Shown here: one piece after another, positions 36,021 through 49,879 of the stretch
Position numbering within the stretch: position 1 is the stretch's first letter
Layout: the number at the start of each line of letters is the position of its first letter
Position numbers and translations under genes: made by a program
Origin: Blasia pusilla
Lineage: Eukaryota; Marchantiophyta; Marchantiopsida; Blasiales
DNA length: 64,000 nucleotides
Assembly (NCBI GenBank): GCA_050084515.1
Contig: CM114275.1
Location: 2,852,001 to 2,916,000 of the forward strand
Direction of reading: 5' to 3'
Notes under the pieces: generated by a model
Database searches by the model: none
Told to the model about the DNA's origin: nothing
What the model saw: only the letters and a program-made list of their open reading frames with translations

Positions 36021-37080
36021 TGCGTAGCTTAAGTTTGGCCTAGTTATAGTTAAATAGATCAAACTTCCAACCATACACATATACGTATTTTTAGAATTTA
36101 CAAGAAACTCTCCTTCATCCACTTTTAGTTTCACACTTTGATCAAACGGTGTAGAGATTGGCTTACAGGCCATCATACCATATTTTGAAAGCATGTGAAG
36201 AGCGTATTTTTTTTGTAATAACCACATGCTCCAACCCTCATAAACTCAACACCAAGGAAATACTTGAGTTCTCATAAATCCTTCATATCAAATTTTTCCT
36301 GTTACTTTAGCTTGATTTGTTGGACCATATCCTTAGTCCCCCAAGTAATCAAGAGGTTGTCAACATGCAACACAATGATAATTGTATGACCTTTTCTACT
36401 TAAGACATATAGTGGAGGATCAGAATGACTAACCCTAAGGCCCAACTCTTGGAGGACGTATATAATATTTCCATACCAGACTCTTCGAGGTTGTTTGAGC
36501 CAATATGAAGCTTTATTTAACTTGCACATGTAGAATGGAAACTTTGCATGCTAATATCCAAGTAGTTAAGTCATGTATACCTCCTTATATAGATTTCCAT
36601 TCAAGAAGGCATTCTTTACGTCCATGTGATGTAGTATCCACTTTTTACTTACTATAAAAACAACCACTATTCTCATTATTACCATCTTTGCAACATGGCT
36701 AAATTTCTCCTCATAATCAATGCCATATTGTTTTGAGAGATTGAAAGCCCTTCGCTCTCAATCTATATTTGTATAGATTTATTGTTGATTGCGCTTGACA
36801 TATAAACTCATTTGTAACCAGTAGTTTCCTTACCGGAAAGTATATCAACCAACTCCCAAGTTTGTTGATGTTTTAATACAACAATCTCTTCCTCCATAAC
36901 TTCAATCCATTTGACTTTGCTTGCCGCTTCTTCAAAAAAACTTGGTTTTTGTTTTTGAAGGATAATCATCATATATGCATGATATGTTCCAAGGAATCCT
37001 TTATGTATGAATATATGAACAAGATGCATATGTGTGACTCTACTTGATATACAAAGTTATTGTTTAGAGGTGGATGTGTA

Positions 37081-38879
<1,799 letters not shown>

Positions 38880-40260
38880 GAGGAATTCATAGAACATAGA
38901 CCAAAGATAGGCCCTTGTCCACCGGAAGACTCTAGCTAATGTTGATGAAATAGTAGTTGATGATCCAATGCCAATGGATTTGAATAGTCTTGATGCGTGG
39001 GAAAGTGATGCACCAACCTCTTTTGATTCTAGAGTCATTGGCGAGGACTTGGCTGAGGATGCACGTAACGATCCATCCATAAAGACAGAAATATTGGGAC
39101 ATGAGGTAAGGCATTTATTCAGTTAAATTTTGCAAGAGTGCATTGATGGAGTTCCTCGTCGAGTTGTGCCTACTATGATATTTGAGGGCATAGTATACTT
39201 CAAGTCTACTTTGGTGAGTGATTGGGCCTACAATCCTTCCATTTCTAAAGATAGACTAACACGTATGTCACAGAAAACATATTACACTAGAGGTAAAGTA
39301 AAAGAACCAACTAATCCCGATTGCCTAACTTGTTATGTTGAAATTGGAAGCAATATAGCTATTTTTTTTGAATCTACTACACAAGTGGGCCCTTCTACCA
39401 GATCAAGTAAGTCAAATAGAGAAAACAAAAATAGTTCAATGAGAATAGGATAGTCCCTACAAATCAATTTTTGGTTAGGTCGCATTCTATTCATCAAATA
39501 GAGATATGGTAGCCAATGGGATAGATTTAAATCTCCTATTGATCTTTTGGACCATCCTATTCCAAAAGATGGGCAGATAAGCAGTGTTTGTCAAATATTG
39601 TGCAACTAGTATCGGCGCTCAGATAAGTGCAACACCTTCTTCACATATGATGCATGTGATGGCCAATATATTCATATTGAAATGGTGATTTCTAATGTGA
39701 GTTTTTCCATGAAGCGAAGTCTTACATCTAGGATATATAAATTGGATAACAGTGATGTACAAGTGGTCCATGATTACATCCACACTGTATCATCTTTCGC
39801 CAAATGATGTGCATGTTATAGTATGAAGTCATTTTTTGAGATTATGATAGTCTATTTTTGGGAGGGGATAGGTTAGGGGGATGGCGGGTCTGGTCCAATG
39901 AGCATGATGCTCATTGGAAGGTTCAATTCCTCTTCGTCATAAGTGCCAAAGTTATTATGTTTGGCAGTGGCGGTGGATATCGCCGATTGTGAAGGCTGAT
40001 ATCAAGTGCAACCATACAAGAGCGTCACGTGAAGGTATACTTATCTTTACTTTTAAGCCCTAAGCAAATCAAGGATGAAAATTTACTTAATAAAATATAG
40101 GGGTTATAATTTTTTAAAATTGATAGTTTTAAAGTAAGTAAGGATGAGGAAAAAAAATTAACTTATAAGTTAGGGGTTTTCGATCCCAAAACGTCATAGA
40201 TGATGTAGGAGGTATACATAGAGTGTTCCCCTTGAGGATATTGTTCCCCTCAATAGACAA
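38880..40260 (+). repeat. Unidentified dispersed repeat with decayed ORF, copy 2
   Basis: Longer and better preserved than copy 1. Plus-strand frame includes DDPMPMDLNSLDAWE, VPTMIFEGIVYFKSTLV, SKDRLTRMSQKTYYTRGK, CLTCYVEIGSNIAIFFEST, and CNTFFTYDACDGQYIHIEM. It sits inside copia element A. A stop and short frame offset occur near 39117-39130 and more further on. The gene or element it derives from is unknown to me. Confidence 0.6.
39881..39940 (+). repeat. tRNA-like double hairpin inside unidentified repeat, copy 2
   Basis: End pair 39881-39888 with 39933-39940, fully pairing if G-U is allowed; a perfect 10-bp hairpin 39895-39904/39908-39917 with a 3-nt loop; and a GGAA/TTCC hairpin with loop GGTTCAA at 39916-39930. 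GGTTCAATTCC fits the polymerase III B box. A D arm is missing. Confidence 0.5.
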
Positions 40261-42484
40261 GTTTAGAGATGGAATAGGCTATGATGGAGCATACCATAAC
40301 TTCAACTCATAAAAAATAACATCATGATAAATAATAAGTTTCCAAGAGGATAGAATGTAGCACATATATCCCTTAATTCCATCAATGTAACCAATGAAGA
40401 TATATTTCTAAAATTTGGGATCTAATTTCTAACATTTTTAAGAAGGAACATGAGCATAGCAAATACAACCAAAGACTTTCAGCAAGATAAATGAAGTTTA
40501 CTTCCTGTGAAGACTTTGAATGGTGTCTTATCATGAAATTTTGCTATTGGATTTCAATTGATTAAGAAGAGTGCGCAAGCTTTAGCCTTTGCCCAACACA
40601 CCTTAGGCAATTCCTTCTCATTCAGCATCAACAATATGTGAATTCTTTCGCTGAGCCACTCCATTTTGTTGTGGAGTGTAACGGCATATCACTTATCATT
40701 GCATACTTCTCACTTGGATTTCCAAAAGCATATCTATATATACCTGGAGAAGTCATCAATAAATAAAACAAAATATTGGAAATCATTAAGGCTATGTTTC
40801 AATGATATCCACACATCATAGTGAATCAACTCCAATATCTTCGATGCTCTTCTTCCTTGCTTTGGAAACGGAAATATAGCTTGTTTTCCACATTTACAAA
40901 AAGGGCATATCTCTAACAAAGTTGGACTTGATAATTTAGGAAGTCTTATTACTAGATTAGATGATGAAAGACTCTATAATCTTTGAAGATTCATATGCCC
41001 AATTGTCTTATGCCATACATTTAGATCTTTGACTTGTTAGCCAGTTTGACCATATATTCTTGTTTGAATCTTTGGGATAGAAACATCTAATTTGAACATT
41101 CTACCTGATCTTGTTACTTTGGCTATCATAGTCTGGTCATCTATTTTTTCAACAAAACAACCATATGTGTTAAACTTCACATGATAATCCTGTTATATTA
41201 TGTGTCATAGAAAGATCAAATTTCTTGCAATGATAAGAAAATATAGAATATTTCTAAGAGCACAAAGATCATCTGATGCTATTAGAATTTTATCGATATG
41301 TGTGATATGATGTTGAGTATCATCTCTTAGGAGTATAGTATTATTGTAGGATCTTGCATCGGCTTCATACTAGTGAAGCATTTAGCTTGCTAGGTCATGT
41401 GATTTGATGCATTAGAGTTGTTGTATCAATCTTTTGTCAAGTCTTTCTTAACCATTTCTTCCATATGATAATTGATGGCCAAGAGGTGCTCAGTTTGTAA
41501 ATGTTCTTGTTCTTGATACTACACTTGGTGTTGTTGCTCCATACAGTTTTGTTGATGCAAGAATCCCGTTCTAATATTTGCCTTCTTCTTAAATCAAAAC
41601 TTTGCATAGTGATATTTTATCCCATAGTAATTGCAAGATTGAAGCACCATTTATTGTTGATCTTGATCGACCCCAATAGTTTCCACTATCACCACCTTAT
41701 GATTTTGTCTAACACTGGTCCGTGATTGATTGAGTGAAGTTATGTTGAGTGTCTCTTCCTCCATATGCTTGGTAATACGTATCCACCACAACCAAGGAAG
41801 CTTCTACCATGACCTCTTCCTCCGTTTGATCCATTCTGGAGGATGTCATAATACATATGCCCCATATACCATGTGTAGCTAGGCCACTACTTGACCCTTC
41901 CTATTTTTAGTCGACTTAATTAAAATATGCCTATAAAACAATATCCTTCAACAACTTTTTGGCTACTTTTTTCCCTCTTTGATCCTCTCTTTCTTAATTC
42001 ATTTTTTTAATAATACAAAAAACCATGTGAAGCATAAGTATTTAGCATATATTACAAAAACTATCAATTGTTACGAAGGGGCACTAAGAGAGTGCCCATC
42101 CAAATATTGAATTAAAAATGGAAGACCAAAAATATGATCTTGGATTTGTAATTACATCTTAGAGTCAATATTAGAAAATCCAAACCGTCCACATGGAAGA
42201 TTACTTTATCAAGACCAAGCCCCCAAGTTCCACTCCAATCCAATGGTAGAAACAAATTTTAGCTGAAGATGAAGGAGGAAAGTAAAATAATCCAAGTGAA
42301 TCCCCAGAAATGATCCTAAATGTAACAAATTCCCTTGAAATCAAGTGGAGGAGGAGATCACCGGAAATAAGCCTACCATAGACTAATATCAATATTTTTA
42401 TATTCTTTTATTGATATTTCCTTTGGGATTGCATAGCCCCTCGTAACTTTCTACTTTATTATCAACTTTCTTTTGGGAGGAGGA

Positions 42485-42515
42485 CGATGGGGAGGGGGGA
42501 GGGGGGGAGGAAGAA
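42485..42515 (+). repeat. G-rich purine tract
   Basis: Purine-rich stretch with runs of four, six and seven guanines separated by single adenines, then GG. It could fold as a G-quadruplex if a fourth GG run from aagaaggg contributes. It lies between the gag and integrase remnants of copia element A. Confidence 0.7.
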
Positions 42516-43870
42516 GGGATTTCTTCATCCCTTATAAATTTTGACCAAATTTTGAACTTTTTCCCCATTTTTGGAGGGCCTTGCTTACATCGAATTCATT
42601 TTTTTTTATTTTCCCCTCTATTGTGTAAATTTAAAGAAATTCCAAAAAAATTGCCGTTGGCAATTAAAAATACCCTTAAGTTTGACATACGTTATTGTCG
42701 ACTTTTTCTTTAGTGACATCCTCTAGGATCCATTACTTACAAACTATGCACTCTCTTGCATACTAGACAAGAGACCAATGCCGACTAGGCACATCTCCTC
42801 ACTGATTAATGGTGGGACTAACTCTTGAAAGATTGGATATCTCTTTCTCATAGAGATAGTGGTCTCAAAAGACTTGTAATCATTTGGAAGGCCTTGAAGA
42901 GTGAACAAAATCATATCATTTTCTTCTATAGTCACTCCAATGCTATTCAACTCATCAAGAACATGTTTGATATTCAAAACATAGTCATTGATATTTTACG
43001 ATCAGTTCTTCCCTTCGTTCAATTGAAGGTTTATGGCCTTTAAATATGTGTAGAATAGCTTTGTCAATTTATTCTAGGCCTCTTTTGTAGTATTAACATC
43101 TTGAATGTAACCAATCATCGGCAAACTAATCGTTATTGAAGTATAGTGGATTATATGCCTTACGTGTTTATTCCAAGTGCGAACATTCAAGTCTATTGAG
43201 TCACTTTCTTGTTCGGCCTCATCACTTGGAACAAGATCCCATACTTCTTGATCCATAAAAAAATCTTTATTGGAAACTTCCACACATTGTAATTTTGCTT
43301 ATCTAACTTCTCATTTGTGATTGTTGTTGAAGAATATTCCATGAAGAACGATTTGCTTATAAAACATAATGCTAGGCTCTCCACTGCTCTAATTGAAGCA
43401 TAGATCACTCCTACATGGAAATTAGTCTCAAATTTTCCAAAATTGATCAACTTTACAGAAGAACTGCTCAAATTTTACATGTAAAGAGCAAGCTACATAA
43501 CTTTCCTTCACTAATTGCACTTTCCTACACTAAAATTGCTATTGCAGAAGCTCGGAATGTTGGAATCGAGCAATTTTGGATGGAAAGCTCTTAACAAACT
43601 CTACAAAAAAATTGGAAGCAACCTTCAACATGATTTTGATTGAAGCAAACCCTGATTACTGAACCGATTGAGAATGCCCTAAAAAATGCCTCCAAAGTTT
43701 TGTCAGCATCATAGCTCCACTTGAAATCTTCTTCCACCGAGCTCTAAATGAAATTTCCTTGCCCCAAATGGAAATTTTGCCTTATTTTGTCTCTCTTCTC
43801 TTCTCAAACACCAAGAATTTGAATTTATCTTCTTCTATCACTTTACTATAATGTAGAATATTATAGAGCC

Positions 43871-46838
43871 ATCCACATTATTCACTTTTAATTGATTTTG
43901 TGTCCCTTTCTAATAGACACCTCCACTATCCTTCTATGTGATATTCCTTTAGATGTGAATCTATCCGTAATTTTGAACATTCCATTTTAATTAAATCATC
44001 AATATCAAGTCTCTTTACGTTCTAATTATTATGGTTTTTAATAATCTTCTAGAACTTTTGTAACTCTTTAACTCTTAAATTCTTAATCCATATCTAACAT
44101 CTTCATAGTAGTAACCCTTGCTCTAGCTTGAGTACTACTCCTAAATCTTCAAGTCATATGTTAGCTTCATTTTAGCCTAACATTCTTTTGCGCCAAACTA
44201 GCTCATAGTTGGATTGACAATTCTGCAAGTAGATACATGCTTAGATCACTCAAAGTTTGATAAATCGATTTGACTATACCTCAATCTTTGTGCAACAACA
44301 AGATTTTCAAGCTCTCATACATGAGAGCTTGTACTATTCCCTTGAATTAAAGATAACCTTCGTTTTAAATTTCTTGATTTTGATGATTTGGATTATTGAG
44401 ATAAGGTTGTGTGTTAAGGCTGAGATATGCCACAAGCCTTCATTATATTTTTTTCGAATGAGGGAAATTTCACTTACACATTTCCTTCCCTAGTAGCAGA
44501 ATGGGTTGAGCCATATATCTCCTATCAATAATTGAAAGGTTCAATATTCTAGAATCAAAATATTTGTTGGATGTGATCCAAATTTTTTACTTGATTACAT
44601 GGTTGTTGACGTTGATATCAATGAACAACTTTTCCACTTGGTTTGTGTAACCAAAGTAGAGATAAGTGCACAAGCTTCATCCTAATCCTTTGAAGCGATT
44701 GCGCAACTAGTTCTCACTATCTTAGCAAATAGGCCTCTTTTATTCAACATCTCTTGTGGACTTATTGGTCAATTATGATTGCCATATTTATACCCACATT
44801 CATTCAAATCATGGTACGACTTCCCAAATATTTTGCACTTCTTCTTGATGGTGGTGCTATTAGTCCTACCATTGGATTTCTTCACGCCTATTCATTGACA
44901 AAGGGTTCAAAACCTTGGTTTTGATGTCACGCTTTGATAGTCTAATCTCTTTTAATTCCTCACACCGACAAAGGAATTTTCCCTTATTTTTGCTAAACTA
45001 AGTGCTAGATGATTACACCATAAAAATTAAGCATTTATTTTTACATAAGAAGAAATTTACTCTTATGTATGGTTTTTTGTCTCCTCTCTTCGTCAAGTAA
45101 AAAAGTACAAAGTTTATGGAAAGACTTAGTAGGCTTCTTTTCTCTTACATCCATAGATTTCATGAAGTCTCAAAAAGACTCATGGGCTATTCTTACACTA
45201 TTCATCATTGCACCATGGTTTTATCATCATTAATTTAGATGTTGTATTGTGCCAAATCATTTTTCAACTCTTTCACGATATTGAGATAAGAATGCATAGT
45301 TGAGGGTAGGTTTGATAGTTGAGGGTAGGTTTGATTCTACGATTCCAATTTTATAATAATTCATATATAAGCATGAAGTACTTCAAGGATCATCTATACT
45401 TCTTTGGAACTCTAGATCATTGCATATTTGAACCTAGGGATCTACAAATCTCTCGTTTGCATCATTAAAATTCCAAGAGCATTGTAATCTCTCTTTTTCA
45501 AGTCTTCTATGGCTTGAGCATCTATGTGGAGGTCTTAACTTGAATGCCATCCACTATTTCTAGGTATTATTTTTGCTCTTATAAGGCTTGTGAACCTCAC
45601 TTAAAATAATATTTGTAATTATGATCATCTTGGATTTTGATGGTGCTCTCTTCATCTACTTTTTGTGTCTATCCCTTAGATTGCCAAATTTTTTTTTTAT
45701 CAAGTGCTACATAATCCTACATTACATCATCGTTTAGAGAACCACTCTAAGAGGGAGAACTTGTCGGAAACCCCTTTGAAAAACTTGTCTTTTGCGAAAA
45801 TTAGTTTTTTGTGAGCACAAGTGAGGAATTAGTCAGAGAACTGAAATACATGGTATCAAAGGAATATTACCATTAACATTATCATTTGAGAGTGCCTCTT
45901 CACTTTGCAAACTCCTCTCCTCTTGAAACTTGGCATTTTCAGCCAATGGGATGATTCACTCGTATTTTGAACCAATATTATTTCTTAAAATTGATTTAAA
46001 ATAAAATTTTAAAATTTTGAGAGTTCATTACAGGAGGTAGTATAAACACGCACCATCACACAAGCTTATACTAGTAAAATTTGATACCATGTAGCTTGTT
46101 TTAGTGGAATCTACCAATTTTTCTCATCTTGTCTGTTCTAGAAATAGATTGTCTTCAACTATTGCACCCATATATATTGTAGGTAGCATGTTTCCATGCT
46201 TTTACAACATACCCAACCCCGGTACTTCTCGTAGGGATTCAAGTTATGGGAGACGCCATTGCTAGAGGCCCTCTTAGTCATGTCCCTTTTAAGGACTCAT
46301 AACCACTTATATTGATTTTGCTAATATGAGTTTTTTTTTGGTAAGATTAACTTTTAGAAGGTTTCTCTTTCTCCTAGTTGGGAGTTGTCTTGATTTTTCC
46401 CATGTGCTTTTATTCATGGAAACTTATTTATTTTTGACAATACGCAAACACAAAAATGATCTTGCTCCCACCTCATTCGTTGGTCTAGAACCCAAGTTAC
46501 CTTGAGTCCATCCCATTTAAAATCAATCCGCCGCTCCCATAAAAAAGACGGCAAGATCAATTCTAGTCTCCTCAAGATAATATCATCCACCAATGGATTT
46601 CAATGATTGCTTAGAACAAGTTGACGAGTAGTGATGAGGACATCTCAAACTTCTTTTGGATTCAACCCCTACGCAAAAAAGAAGTTATCCACCTCTTAAT
46701 TTTGGAGATCTATGGCAATTCCGTGAATAAGCTCTTCTTGATTGTACTTGTCAATGAAGCGAATGAGCCATGATCACATAGCCCGATCAATTCTTTATTG
46801 ACGTGGGATTTTTCCTTGAGCCAACCCCCCAAAGGATG
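43871..46838. other. AT-rich repeat-derived sequence, no readable gene
   Basis: No protein domain could be recognised; scattered short frames on both strands only. It may include the 5' LTR of copia element A, as its start resembles the LTR end of element B over a few tens of bases. Confidence 0.35.
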
Positions 46839-46964
46839 TGTCATGCGCATACACATCGCTACACAATATACATCGTTGTCACCAAACACACACACAAACA
46901 CGCACGATCCCATGCCAACTCATGGCATCCAAACAACGAGACAAGAAATACTTAAATATCTCCA
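46839..46964 (-). repeat. 126-bp direct repeat with TG...CA ends, copy 1
   Basis: Same orientation and length as copy 2 at 47480-47605, with about ten differences. Both begin TGTC and end TCCA, that is TG...CA on either strand. The pair brackets a 515-bp segment. Confidence 0.8.
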
Positions 46965-47479
46965 ATTAAAGTAAGATCCAATTTCTCTCTACACCATCTC
47001 ACACCATAGCTCTCAAAGGTGTGCACTCTCTCTCATGTCAAACCAAACCCACTCTCCTAATGAGAGGCTTGGGTTACACTCACAAGGCAAGGGACCATAG
47101 CTCCGCCGCCTTATGCCAAGAGGTTCAACAAAGAGAGAATGAGCTCTTAAGCTCTCTCTCCTTGAGGTATATCCCTCCCTTCTCCCAAGCTCTCTCCATG
47201 GTAACCTATTCTCCCAAATCACCTCCTTGGCTCTTGACTTGATGTAGGAGGTCAAGGGCCACTTACCAAATATACAAAGTCGATCATATACTCAAAATGG
47301 TACTTACCTAATACTAAGTTCTCAATATGGCTCCAAATGAGCCAAAACGAAGGGGAAACCTGCTCTCTCAGGTTTCCCGGGGCCTCAGCAGGTCATCCTT
47401 AACCTACTAAGCGTGTCCTCCACTACTCACAAAGGCGTTCTACTAGATCTCACCGATCTATCCTAAAAGAGGTGACAGC
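46965..47479 (-). repeat. Terminal repeat of gypsy copy 2, left
   Basis: Aligns without large gaps to 56660-57173 (for example around the shared aagaggttcaacaaagagag). If the LTR also includes the neighbouring 126-bp block it would be about 640 bp. On the minus strand this is the 3' LTR. Confidence 0.7.
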
Positions 47480-47605
47480 TGTCGTGCGCATACATATCGC
47501 TACACAACATATATCGCTGTCACCAAACACACACACAAACACGAAAGATCCCATGCTAACTCATGGCATCCAAAAAATGAGACAAGAAGTACTAAAATAT
47601 CTCCA
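47480..47605 (-). repeat. 126-bp direct repeat with TG...CA ends, copy 2
   Basis: See copy 1. On the minus strand it is immediately preceded by the purine stretch AGGGGGGAGAT, which looks like a polypurine tract, and followed by the 515-bp segment. That placement suggests the start of a 3' LTR. Confidence 0.7.
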
Positions 47606-47799
47606 ATCTCCCCCCTAGCTGGTGGTTAGGTCTCTCTAACTCTAGATAGCCCTCTATCCCTACCTACCACGACATACATCTCTAGGACGCTAAGAGCAAA
47701 AAGGCCAGGTGCTTATGTGGCCCCATCGTTAGTCGCCTTCCTGTCATCCATGTCACAGAAAAAGTCAAAATCAAAACCTACCTAGCATCTCCTCTATGT

Positions 47800-47935
47800 A
47801 CATCTGGGACATATCCATCGTCCCCAAGGAACCCTAGTGACATGTGGCGTCAGACATGCCATATGCCTACCTCTCGAATATCCATCACAAGACTAGCATC
47901 ATGGCCGCACCACGGGCATAACCACACAACATACA
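47800..47935 (-). pseudogene. PHD-type zinc finger at the integrase C-terminus
   Basis: Starting with CMLC at 47935, and after one frame change near MMLV, the minus strand reads CDGYSRGRHMACL and RWICPRC, ending at 47800. Spacing C-x2-C ... C-x2-(C replaced by Y) ... H-x2-C ... W-x-C-x2-C is that of the C4HC3 PHD finger. PHD fingers read histone tails. I recall such fingers at the C-termini of integrases in green-lineage gypsy elements. Confidence 0.55.
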
Positions 47936-47949
47936 ACGCAAGCCTGCAG

Positions 47950-49043
47950 GAACTACAACTAAGCTCACATCTACTGTACCATCAATGTTAGGAAGGTGAC
48001 ATGACGCACAATTACGCACATGATCCTTCCATACCATACCATCACGTCCCTCCAGCAGGAAAACACCGCATGGCAAAACGTGACGCACTCTCAGAATAGT
48101 GCGCCTTGCAATCACATCCAACGTCGTCAGTGCCATTTGCTGCGTAGACATAATCTCCCTGATGAAACCTCCGGATAGTTGGTTGATAACCACCACCCCA
48201 AATAGTCGCATACCTCAACGTATCTCGATGCTGCACAATCGCCAAGTTCTCGAACGCCATGGGCATCACTCTCCGAAACAACTCAGCCCTTTGAGAACAT
48301 GCTTGCATCCATACATCTGGGTTATCAAGGTCGAGCACCTCACCAACATCTCGACAAATGGATGTAGGTAAATTTGGCTCTCGGCCATAAAGTAGCAAGT
48401 ACAGTGAAAAAGACGCTAAGGATGCTTTCCTGCTGACTCTGTATCCCATCCCCAACCAGGGCAAGTGGAAGTCCCAATCTCCTAGGTGACCTCTCTATAA
48501 GCCATACTTGCCTAAACCCCTCTTCACCTTCTGCACAACTCTCTCCACTAATCCATCCACCTCGGGATGATCTCGCGAAGTCGTGCGGTGGTCGATCAGC
48601 GCCTGATCACACAAGGCTTGGAACTCACCGTGAAACTCGGTACCCTGGTCTGTCAACACCTCAGCCGGTGCACCATAATGACTCAGCACTTTGTCAAGGA
48701 AGGCAAAAGCTACTCCCTCATTCACTTTGTCAAGCAATGCAACGAACTCGATCCACTTTGAGAAGTGCTCGATCATCACCAACACATAACGACTGTGACG
48801 CTCTGTCAAAGGCAAAGGTCCTGCAAGATCCAAACTCCATCTATACCCTAAGCCCATGATCAATAATGGATGCAACTGTGGAGTCTGAGCATTGAACGAT
48901 GCTCGGACCCGATCACACACCATACACCTGGCAACAAACTGTTGAACGTCAGTCTGCGTGCCTCGCCACCAATACTGAATCTCGAGCAAGCTGTACGTCC
49001 GCTTCATCCCAAAGTGACCTAACTCCTCATGGGCATGATGCAC
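47950..49043 (-). pseudogene. Integrase of gypsy copy 2
   Basis: HHAHEELGHFGM...ARCMVCDRV is the HHCC zinc-binding region; WSLDLAGPL, LTDQGTEF and DGLVERVVQ give the D, D, E catalytic residues. The frame then continues with LLLYGREPNLP and, after shifts, with LRVRHVLPCGVFLLEGRDGMVW, an SH3-like/GPY-type C-terminal region, leading into the PHD-like finger. Confidence 0.8.
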
Positions 49044-49556
49044 TAGTCATGCTCTCTACAAAGGATGTGGCACTCCGTGTACTCTACCATCCTCCTAAAC
49101 CCTCAAAACATATGTCCCCTCCCAACGGAACCGTTTGGCCCGCTGTAGGATCCGATCCCGCTCTCTAGCACCCACGGTGCTCGCAACGCTGCTAGTACGA
49201 AGATACTCCAAGACTACTCCATCATCATGAATATCTCGACCACTTTTTGTTTCCTCACTCGCCTCAGGATCCGAAGACTCTCCACTAGACCTCCCCATTG
49301 AAGTCTCCACACTCTCGCTCTTCACAACCAACATGCCTAAATAGGCTGACGCGTGCCATCCTGGCACTGACTCCTCATCACTCTCTCCATGCCATCGAGC
49401 TCAAGTCGTATCTCGCTGACTCGGGCATGGGTTATGACTCAACCCATTTGCATCCTGGTTGAGCATCCTAGGTCTATGTACCACCTGAAAATCATACTCC
49501 TACAACAATAGAGCCCATCTCGCAAGCTTCCCTATAAGCTTGTCGGACTCCATCAA

Positions 49557-49853
49557 CTACTTCAGTGATTGATGATCCATGATGATGGTAAAGGGGTTGC
49601 CAAATAAGTAACACTTGAAATGCGTGACAGCCCACACCGCAGCCAAGCACTCACCCTCATACGAGATGTACTTCGCCTCTGCAGCGTTGTTTGAGTGGCT
49701 AGTGTAAGCCACCATGAACTCTCTACCCTCATCATCATGTTGGGTGAGCACCGCTCCAAGCCCCAACATGCTCCAATCTGTGTGCAATTGGAAAGGACGC
49801 CCCCTGATCGGTCTCCTCAAGATGGGCGCGGACGTCAACCTGTCCTTGAGCAA
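49557..49853 (-). pseudogene. RNase H of gypsy copy 2
   Basis: Ninety-eight codons including PFQLHTDWSMLGLGAVLTQ, YISYEGECLAAVWAV and FKCYLFGNPFTIIMDHQSLK, the RNase H-like block following gypsy RT. Confidence 0.8.
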
Positions 49854-49879
49854 CTGAAATGCTCGCTCTTGCTCATCCC

